The position numbers and the translations under genes are program-made. 11,626 nt of DNA from JAMXLO01 sp036494925 (GTDB lineage: Bacteria; Pseudomonadota; Alphaproteobacteria; Acetobacterales; Acetobacteraceae): the NCBI GenBank assembly GCA_036494925.1, contig DASXNR010000297.1, positions 1 to 11,626 on the forward strand, written 5' to 3'. A model generated the notes under the pieces. The model saw only the letters and a list, made by a program, of their open reading frames with translations. It ran no database searches and was not told where the DNA came from. Shown piece by piece: positions 6,728-11,626 of this stretch (its first letter is position 1; every line of letters starts with the position of its first letter).

Positions 6728-7376
6728 GGACCACGTCCGCCACGCGCCGCTGATCGACCAACACTCGCCGCCGCGTCCGCGCGCGGTGCGCCCACGTCAC
6801 GCCGCCAGCCTGATCGTCTACCGCGAGGAAGGCGACGCGGTGTCGATGCTGATGGGCATGCGCGGGGCGAAGCACCGGTTCATGCCGAACCGCCTCGTGT
6901 TTCCCGGTGGCGCCGTGGATCGCGCCGACCTCGACACGCCGAGTGCCACAAAGCTGTCGGCGCAGACCGAACACCTGCTGCGCAAAAGCGCCAACGCAAG
7001 GTTGGCGCACGGTCTCGGCATCGCCGCCGCGCGGGAATTGCATGAGGAGACCGGCCTGACACTCGGCCTACCGCCGCACCTGGAAGCGCTGCACCTGCTG
7101 GCACGGGCGGTGACGCCGCCGCCCAGCCCGATCCGCTTCAACGCGAGGTTCTTCGCGGTGGACGCCTGCCACGTCGCCGGCACGCTCGGCGGCGACGGTG
7201 AACTGGAAGGGCTGCGCTTCTATGCGATGCAGGAAGCGCTTGCGCTCGATTTGGCGATGCCGACGCGGCGCGTGCTGGAGCGCCTGCGCCTGTGGCTGGC
7301 CATGGACGAGACGGAGCGGGCGGCGCAGACCCACTCCCCGGTGATGCTGCACGACCGCGGCTGGCGGATGGAGTAG
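6720..7376 (+). CDS. Nudix hydrolase with split Nudix box
   Basis: A 218-residue pyrophosphohydrolase, probably cleaving a nucleoside-diphosphate-X or CoA-type compound. HAASLIVYR (27-35) opens the fold, RFMPNRLVFPGGAVDRAD (53-70) is the strand leading into the Nudix loop, and REL-HEETGL (105-113) is the REUxEExGU catalytic helix with the metal-binding glutamates. About 35 residues lie between FPGG and the REL helix, longer than in the standard GX5EX7 box. This recalls NUDT19-like CoA diphosphatases, though I assign no substrate. No ATG fits well. TTG at 6720 has GAGGG seven bases upstream and overlaps the nitroreductase stop by eight bases, so coupling is likely. The upstream ATG at 6609 would read mostly through the nitroreductase gene. 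Confidence 0.88.
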   Translation: MPEDHVRHAPLIDQHSPPRPRAVRPRHAASLIVYREEGDAVSMLMGMRGAKHRFMPNRLVFPGGAVDRADLDTPSATKLSAQTEHLLRKSANARLAHGLGIAAARELHEETGLTLGLPPHLEALHLLARAVTPPPSPIRFNARFFAVDACHVAGTLGGDGELEGLRFYAMQEALALDLAMPTRRVLERLRLWLAMDETERAAQTHSPVMLHDRGWRME

Positions 7377-7386
7377 CGAGCCCTCC

Positions 7387-7423
7387 CCGTCAGGGCCAGG
7401 CTTGCTCCGGGACGACCTGACGG
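7387..7423. terminator. Hairpin between convergent genes
   Basis: CCGTCAGG (7387-7394) and CCTGACGG (7416-7423) form a perfect 8-bp stem with a 21-nt loop, 10 bp after the Nudix stop and 21 bp before the end of the facing small gene. There is no T-run on the plus side, so it could be a weak bidirectional terminator or an mRNA-stabilising hairpin. Confidence 0.45.
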
Positions 7424-7444
7424 CTGCCACTTTGCATTGCTCGC

Positions 7445-7648
7445 TCAGAGACTGCTCTCGTCATCTACGAGAATTGGTAGGAGCGTAAGAACCTTCCGCC
7501 AATGTTCGGTTGTCTCGTCATCATAAGCCCAGGCGGCGATTTCATGCATTGCCAACGCGGAGGCACGTGCCGAAGCAGGGCACCATTTCGCCAGCGAACT
7601 TGCTGTCTCAAGGGCGCGGCTTGCCGGGAAATTATCTGAGTCGGGCAT
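7445..7648 (-). CDS. Small acidic protein of unknown function (67 aa)
   Basis: A 67-residue ORF with a good start signal (GGGGAG six to seven bases before ATG 7648) and protein-like composition. The helical, acidic second half reads LAMHEIAAWAYDDETTEHWRKVL. Local GC is lower than in the flanking genes, and there is no signal peptide or membrane segment. It diverges from the winged-helix gene at 7812 across a 163-bp gap that carries two palindromes, so it could be that regulator's target. I recognise no family. It could be an accessory or horizontally acquired gene. Confidence 0.5.
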   Translation of the reverse strand: MPDSDNFPASRALETASSLAKWCPASARASALAMHEIAAWAYDDETTEHWRKVLTLLPILVDDESSL

Positions 7649-7747
7649 GCTTCTCCCCTATCTCGTCGTTGCTTGGCTGGCGTTGCTATTTTGGCCGTAG
7701 CGCGACTAGGTTTCCCTGGGAGAGGAGCGTGGGCCCGATCGCCGCCC

Positions 7748-7784
7748 CGAGTCCTTAACTCGAGCCGAAATATTTGCGAATATT
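7748..7784. promoter_or_regulatory. Pair of palindromes, possible operator
   Basis: CGAGT-N5-ACTCG (7748-7762) is followed directly by AATATT-TGCG-AATATT (7769-7784), an AT-rich palindrome conspicuous in this GC-rich window. Both lie 28-64 bp upstream of the winged-helix gene start and in the shared divergent gap with the 67-aa gene. That position fits an operator for autoregulation. This is inference from symmetry and position only. Confidence 0.4.
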
Positions 7785-7811
7785 CACCGAAACAGGGTTG
7801 AAGCTGGGCGC

Positions 7812-8237
7812 ATGTCGATCCATGCCTTAGGGCCGTTTCGGTTGGACACGCAGGACAGGCTTCTGTTCCACGACGGGAAGCCCTCGACTCTTGGAGGGCG
7901 GGGGATCGCCTTGTTGCTGAAGCTGCTGGAACGGCCCGGGGCTGTCGTCGCAAAGAGCACGTTGATTGAGGCCGTTTGGCCCGGCCAGGCGATCGAGGAG
8001 AGCAACCTTACTGTGCAGGTCGCGGCATTGCGCCGAGTTTTGAGCGCAGCGCCAGGCGGCGACCGCTGGATCGAGACAATGCCCCGCCGCGGCTACCGAT
8101 TTGTCGGGTCGGCCGTCACGATAGCGGAGGGCGTCGTTCGCCGCCATGTCGAAGTCGAGATGAAGAGCCCATACAAGAAGTCAGGTGTCGCGGAAGCATA
8201 TTACGAAGGCCTGCGACGGGCCGGCCTGCCGGAGTGA
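7812..8237 (+). CDS. Stand-alone OmpR/PhoB-type winged-helix regulator
   Basis: A 141-residue protein. Residues 1 to about 100 are a complete Trans_reg_C winged-helix DNA-binding domain of the CadC/adenylate-cyclase-associated kind: LGPFRLDTQDRLLFHDG, then GIALLLKLLERPGAVVAKSTL, the recognition helix region ESNLTVQVAALRRVL, and the wing WIETMPRRGYRFVG. Such domains usually carry a receiver in front, or a membrane helix, TPR or ATPase domain behind. Here nothing precedes it and only about 40 residues follow (ending SGVAEAYYEGLRRAGLPE), so the sensing part is absent or lost. No membrane helix is seen. The ribosome binding site is poor. It may be a truncated regulator still able to bind DNA, or a genuine short regulator. 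Likely local targets are itself and the divergent 67-aa gene. Confidence 0.82.
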   Translation: MSIHALGPFRLDTQDRLLFHDGKPSTLGGRGIALLLKLLERPGAVVAKSTLIEAVWPGQAIEESNLTVQVAALRRVLSAAPGGDRWIETMPRRGYRFVGSAVTIAEGVVRRHVEVEMKSPYKKSGVAEAYYEGLRRAGLPE

Positions 8238-8371
8238 TGTCGCGACTGCGATCAGGCTGAGTTTGCCCAGGCTGCCGGCGCGGAGCGGCAATGTGCTATT
8301 CTAAGGGCGCTCCGTTGCGAAGAACAGCCGCGCGGATACCGACAGAGCGGGCAAGCCCGGGAACGAGGGCA

Positions 8372-9205
8372 TCACGCCGCGGTCCACATCTCGCCTTCGC
8401 GCCGTACCTTACCTTCCGCCTCCAACTTAAGCAGATGCGCCAGCACATTGCGTTCGGCGGCGCGGCGCAGGCGCGAATGCACCTGCGAATAGAGCGTGTC
8501 CATCAGCACGTAGGTGCCCGCCGGTCCGTCCGCCAGCTTCCGCTGGATCGCCTGCTCGCGCATCACGCGATGCGTCAGCATCTCGCGTACCAGCTTGCGC
8601 GGTTCCGGCAACAGCGGCCCGTGGCCCGGCAGGAACGCATCGTCGTCACGGTCCAGCAGCCGCCGCAGGCTGGCGAAGTAGTCCGCCATGACACCGTCCG
8701 GCGGGCTGACCACGCTGGTGGACCACGACATCACGTGATCGGCGCTGAACAGCACTGCGGTGCCGTCGCGCGCGGGCAGTGCCAGGCATAGATGATCCGA
8801 TGCATGGCCCGGCGTGTGGATCGCCGTCATGCCGGCAATCCGGTCGCCGTCGGCCAGCTTGATGTCGGCGTTGAAGCTGCTGCTGCCGCTGTCACGGAAA
8901 CCCACGGTGGGTGCTCCGGTGGCCTGCTGCAATGCCGGCACCGCGCCGACATGGTCGTGATGCGTGTGGCTCACCAGGATCAGCGCGACGTTCGGGCCGG
9001 TGGCACGCAGGATCGCCTCGACATGTTCCGGATGCCCCTCCGGACCAGGGTCCAGCACCGCGATGCCGTCCGGCGTGTCGATCAGGTACGTGTTGGTACC
9101 GTAATAGGTCATCGGCCCCGGATTGGCGGCGACGATCCGCGAGATGCCGGGCATCACCGGCAGGACCGCGCCGCGTTCGGGCTCGGGTTCGGTCAGGAAG
9201 GGCAT
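8372..9205 (-). CDS. MBL-fold metallo-hydrolase, LACTB2-like
   Basis: A 277-residue member of the metallo-beta-lactamase fold superfamily. Zinc ligands are all present: HTHHDH (80-85), His134 in HTPGHASDH, Asp156 in SADHVM, and His195 in PGHG. The N-terminal NPGPMTYYGTNTYLI (28-42) and a C-terminal winged-helix-like tail (residues about 200-277, with MREQAIQRKL and LRRAAERNVLAHLLKLEAEGKV) match the LACTB2 subfamily, known as a mitochondrial endoribonuclease in animals. Bacterial members are mostly uncharacterised hydrolases and may act on thioesters or RNA. The start at 9205 has GAGGA seven bases upstream. It is a single gene, converging on the regulator gene across about 135 bp with no recognisable content. 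Confidence 0.92.
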   Translation of the reverse strand: MPFLTEPEPERGAVLPVMPGISRIVAANPGPMTYYGTNTYLIDTPDGIAVLDPGPEGHPEHVEAILRATGPNVALILVSHTHHDHVGAVPALQQATGAPTVGFRDSGSSSFNADIKLADGDRIAGMTAIHTPGHASDHLCLALPARDGTAVLFSADHVMSWSTSVVSPPDGVMADYFASLRRLLDRDDDAFLPGHGPLLPEPRKLVREMLTHRVMREQAIQRKLADGPAGTYVLMDTLYSQVHSRLRRAAERNVLAHLLKLEAEGKVRREGEMWTAA

Positions 9206-9965
9206 TGCGTTCCTCGGTATGGTCGGCCGGCATAGTGGCAGCAGATGCTGCGGTGCGCCAATCCCCCGGTGGCGTTCGGCGGCGATAACGAGTGGCTCAA
9301 ACGGAGAACCACCGACAGAGTTTTTGCGCGCGTCACGTCATTGCGCCAGTCGCGAGCAGCAGTGCGAGCCCAGACCACCCTGGCGTTTCCTACGTGCTGA
9401 CGGCCGGCGACGCACCCGCAGGGGGTTACATACAGAAAAGGATGAGGACATCACGCCGCCATCCGGCGCCATCTACACCGACACGCAGTTGACCCTGGGG
9501 GATTGACATGTCGCGCGCCCTCCGCCGCATGCTGCGGTGGATTTTCATTTCGGATCGTGACTTGACGAGGCGGGGCAATTCACGTTTCGCGCGGCCGGCG
9601 GCGCTCGCGTCGCTTGGCGCGACCATTCGGCGCTTCGCTGGTCCAGCCGCGCGATATCTTCGCGGGATCGGGTGGGAGCGAAACACGAGCCGTTCAAATC
9701 AAGATTGCCCATTGCTACCCGGATGAATTTTCACCAATCGCTTTGGTTGGCGCTCTCGCAGGAAACGCGCGTTGCGGTCGGGAGGACACGCGATGAGGAC
9801 CTGCAAGCTCGGCTCTTACTGCAAGCAGCGCACTACACGCTGCTCGCGGAGCGAGCCGCGCAGACACCAGACGCGGGCGATGAGAACGGGAAGCAGCCGG
9901 ATCGATCCACTCGTCGGAACAGGTTGCCGTAGTGTTGCCAGCGCCGCGATTGCGTCAGGGCTCGG
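9206..9965. other. 760 bp without a convincing gene
   Basis: Several frames are open for 60-125 codons, but most show arginine/serine-rich composition expected from noncoding GC-rich DNA, and none has a good start signal with a recognisable product. A short ORF at 9508 follows GGGGGA but reads as low-complexity basic sequence. The best candidate is the frame ending at 9932, listed separately. The region may hold decayed genes. ACCCTGGGGGATTGACA at about 9492-9508 resembles the sequence at 11607-11624. Confidence 0.5.
9723..9932 (+). CDS. Doubtful small protein, about 69 aa
   Basis: The frame contains MNFHQSLWLALSQETRVAV and then DEDLQARLLLQAAHYTLLAE, a convincing amphipathic helical stretch like those in many small alphaproteobacterial proteins, but the end (QPDRSTRRNRLP) looks noncoding. 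The ATG at 9723 has no ribosome binding site, and the in-frame GTG at 9672 is little better. It may be a remnant of a larger gene. Confidence 0.25.
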   Translation: MNFHQSLWLALSQETRVAVGRTRDEDLQARLLLQAAHYTLLAERAAQTPDAGDENGKQPDRSTRRNRLP

Positions 9966-10187
9966 TCAGGCTTTCAGCCTGGCGCCCCTCACGGATCGGC
10001 GGATCAGTCCCCAAAAGCTGCCGCCGGTTATCATGCCGATGACGTAGATCGCCGCGACAAGAAAAGCGAGCGGTGTGCGAACGCTGAACCAGACGAAGTC
10101 CAGGCTGACGATTTCCATGTTCTCCAGCGCGAAGACCAAAGTCGCCGCGGCCAATATGCAAACGACCGCAAGGTATAGCCATCGCAT
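9966..10187 (-). CDS. LapA/DUF1049-domain small inner-membrane protein
   Basis: A 73-residue protein with two membrane helices: residues 3-19 (WLYLAVVCILAAATLVF) and about 38-62 (TPLAFLVAAIYVIGMITGGSFWGL). The link FALENMEIVSLDFVWFSVRTPL and the short basic tail RRSVRGARLKA are the standard pattern of the LapA/DUF1049 domain, whose E. coli member (LapA/YciS) works with LapB in controlling lipopolysaccharide assembly. In alphaproteobacteria the domain often occurs alone as here, and its role is not established. The start at 10187 is chosen because GAGGAG precedes it by about nine bases. An upstream start at 10223 would add 12 polar residues. Confidence 0.85.
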   Translation of the reverse strand: MRWLYLAVVCILAAATLVFALENMEIVSLDFVWFSVRTPLAFLVAAIYVIGMITGGSFWGLIRRSVRGARLKA

Positions 10188-10366
10188 GGCGTGGTCTCCT
10201 CGAGCGCTGATGCGCTCCGTCATACGGACGGCATGATGGTATGTCGAGCTTGGTTACGTCGTGACGCTGGCGCGGCTACGTGATCATTCCATGCCTGCAC
10301 CGCATGGCAGGCCTTGAACGCTGCCTGCCCTCCTGCCAAAACCCAAGCGACCAGCGGGGAACCACC

Positions 10367-10582
10367 TTGAAGACGCCAAAGACCCTCAGCGAAGGCCAGC
10401 GCGCCTACGAAGCAAAGCGTGCGGCGAAGGCCGGCGTCAGCCTGGACAAGTGGCTCACCAGCAAGCAGCGCCAGCAGGAGGCCGACGCGCGAGCCAGGGA
10501 GAAGGCCGCCGAACCCGTCAAGCCGGTGAAGAAGCCCGGTCTGCTCGCACGCCTGCTGGAGCGCGCGCACAAGCCATTGTAG
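10367..10582 (+). CDS. Small charged helical protein of unknown function (71 aa)
   Basis: With a TTG start at 10367 (GGGG about seven bases upstream) the product is 71 residues, strongly basic and helical: KTLSEGQRAYEAKRAAKAGV, then LDKWLTSKQRQQEADARARE, a Pro/Lys-rich hinge, and LLARLLERAHKPL. The in-frame ATG at 10280 would add 29 residues that look noncoding (Cys- and Pro-rich), so I prefer TTG. The composition suggests nucleic-acid binding or a coiled coil, but no family is recognised. The stop lies 6 bp before the DUF429-like gene, so the two are probably one operon and translationally coupled. Confidence 0.6.
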   Translation: MKTPKTLSEGQRAYEAKRAAKAGVSLDKWLTSKQRQQEADARAREKAAEPVKPVKKPGLLARLLERAHKPL

Positions 10583-10588
10583 CCCGTC

Positions 10589-11542
10589 ATGGCGTTGCGT
10601 GAGCACGGCGCAACAATCGTCGCCCACGCGGACTGGAGTGTAGATCCGCGCAAGCGCTGGGTGGCGGTGGCGCGACGCGATGCCGGTGTGTGGCGCCTGG
10701 CCGCGCCGGCACCGGTGGGCGAGGTGGCGACGTTCCTCGACCGGCTGCGCGTGGCGGCCACGGGCGGTGCGGTGGCGCTCGGGGTCGATCTCCCGATCGG
10801 CCTGCCGCGCGCCTATGCGGCCCGACTGCCGGAGCGGGATTTCCTGCATTTCCTGACCACGACCGCGACGCGGCCGGATTTCTTCCACGTCTGCGCCACG
10901 CTGGCCGAGGTGGCGCCGGGCCGGCCGTTCTATCCGGCTCGCGGCGTGCTCGGGATGACGCGGGCTGCCCATGCGGCGGCGCTCGGGCTGGACGGAGCCG
11001 CTGCGTTGTCGCGCGCCTGCGACCGGGCGACGGCGGAGCGGCCAGCAGGTGCGCCGCTGTTCTGGACGCTCGGGGCGAACCAGGTGGGCAAGGCGGCGAT
11101 CGCGGCGTGGCAGGCGATGCTGCTGCCGGTGGTCGCCAGCGGTGACAACATCCGGATCTGGCCATTCGAGGGTGCCTATCGCGGGCTGTTGGCGCCGGGC
11201 GCTGTGGCGCTGGCCGAGACCTATCCGGCCGAGGCACTGCGCCATCTCGGCATGCGGCTCAAGGGCAGCAAGCGGCGGCAGGCGGACCGGGCGGCGGTCG
11301 CGAACCAACTAGCCGGCGCGATGGCCGCGCTTGGAGTGCTGCCTGATCACGCGTTGCTGCAGGCGACGACAGACGGCTTCGGCAGCGACGCCGCCGGCGA
11401 GGACCGGTTCGATTGCGTCCTGGGTGTGCTGTGCGTGCTGAATGTGCTGGCGGGCAATCGCCCTGACACCACGCCGGCCGATCCGTGGATCCGCCGCTGG
11501 GAGGGCTGGGTGCTGGGTCAGACCGCATTGCCGGTGGCATAA
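10589..11542 (+). CDS. DUF429-like predicted RNase H-fold protein
   Basis: A 317-residue protein with the layout of the DUF429 (predicted nuclease) group. The acidic residue on the first strand is Asp15 in VAHADWSVDPRKRWVAV, followed by a second strand VALGVDLPIGLP (62-73, Asp67), a conserved ETYPAEALRHL (210-220), and a C-terminal helix with SDAAGEDRFDCVLGVLCVLNVLAG (Asp272 and Asp275). These acidic positions could form the metal site of an RNase H fold. Substrate and role are unknown for the family as a whole. Length is slightly longer than usual. ATG 10589 has a weak ribosome binding site, which fits coupling to the small gene ending 6 bp upstream. An alternative is a non-nuclease RNase H-like protein. 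Confidence 0.72.
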   Translation: MALREHGATIVAHADWSVDPRKRWVAVARRDAGVWRLAAPAPVGEVATFLDRLRVAATGGAVALGVDLPIGLPRAYAARLPERDFLHFLTTTATRPDFFHVCATLAEVAPGRPFYPARGVLGMTRAAHAAALGLDGAAALSRACDRATAERPAGAPLFWTLGANQVGKAAIAAWQAMLLPVVASGDNIRIWPFEGAYRGLLAPGAVALAETYPAEALRHLGMRLKGSKRRQADRAAVANQLAGAMAALGVLPDHALLQATTDGFGSDAAGEDRFDCVLGVLCVLNVLAGNRPDTTPADPWIRRWEGWVLGQTALPVA

Positions 11543-11548
11543 AGAGAT

Positions 11549-11570
11549 GGCGCGCCCCGCAGGACGCGCC
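11549..11570 (+). terminator. Hairpin after DUF429-like gene
   Basis: GGCGCG (11549-11554) pairs with CGCGCC (11565-11570) around a 10-nt loop, 6 bp after the stop codon. The following CAAGGTTGCTTTC holds only a weak T-run, so termination strength is uncertain. Confidence 0.45.
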
Positions 11571-11583
11571 CAAGGTTGCTTTC

Positions 11584-11604
11584 GGTAACCCGCACACGGT
11601 TACC
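11584..11604. promoter_or_regulatory. Inverted repeat GGTAACC-N7-GGTTACC
   Basis: A perfect 7-bp inverted repeat with a 7-bp spacer is followed by TGACCCTGGGTAAATTGACA, which carries a further GGGTAA half-site and a possible TTGACA -35 box at 11619-11624 running off the edge. This arrangement fits an operator and promoter for a gene beyond the window. It could equally be an IS end. Confidence 0.35.
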
Positions 11605-11626
11605 TGACCCTGGGTAAATTGACAAG

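Noticed and set aside
10220..11308. 362-codon minus-strand frame across the DUF429-like gene
   Set aside because: It covers two plus-strand genes, has an Arg/Pro/His bias and no family features, so it is a GC-rich shadow.

Overview
The window is GC-rich DNA with dense genes. Intact coding regions are rich in Ala, Arg and Gly, several genes begin at GAGGAG- or GGAGG-type ribosome binding sites, and a CG-rich REP-like palindrome lies between two genes. This suits an alphaproteobacterium, possibly Rhodospirillales/Acetobacteraceae. That placement is inferred from composition and gene families, not from a marker gene.

Left part (1-5712): the wreck of a catabolic or accessory island. On the minus strand a Rieske ferredoxin gene (1873-1550) is followed 2 bp later by an amidohydrolase gene broken by about five frameshifts, a nonsense codon and an internal deletion (1547-738). 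An IS66-type fragment (737-365) interrupts its 3' end. That fragment is fused in frame to the C-terminus of a second amidohydrolase (ORF 583-158). Divergently, on the plus strand, a small exported protein (1994-2407) overlaps by ATGA a BphA4/ThcD-type ferredoxin reductase (2404-3618). Ferredoxin and reductase together look like the electron-transfer arm of a Rieske oxygenase or P450 system whose terminal oxygenase is not in the window. Facing the reductase, on the minus strand, are an intact Ldh2-type malate/L-lactate dehydrogenase (5712-4648) and then a pseudogene (4550-3705). The pseudogene joins the start of a periplasmic type-I binding protein to four transmembrane segments resembling a bacterial pentameric ligand-gated ion channel. 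It is the most unusual object here.

Middle (5713-9205): after the palindrome, a nitroreductase-family flavoprotein overlaps a TTG-started Nudix hydrolase. Beyond a hairpin comes a lower-GC patch with a 67-aa unknown protein diverging from a short stand-alone winged-helix regulator, with palindromes between them. An intact MBL-fold hydrolase with a LACTB2-like C-terminal tail follows on the minus strand.

Right part (9206-11626): about 760 bp with no convincing gene, then a LapA/DUF1049-type small membrane protein (minus strand), and a coupled pair of a 71-aa basic, charged protein and a DUF429-like predicted RNase H-fold protein (plus strand). A hairpin and a 7-bp inverted repeat close the window. 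No rRNA, tRNA or CRISPR array was seen.
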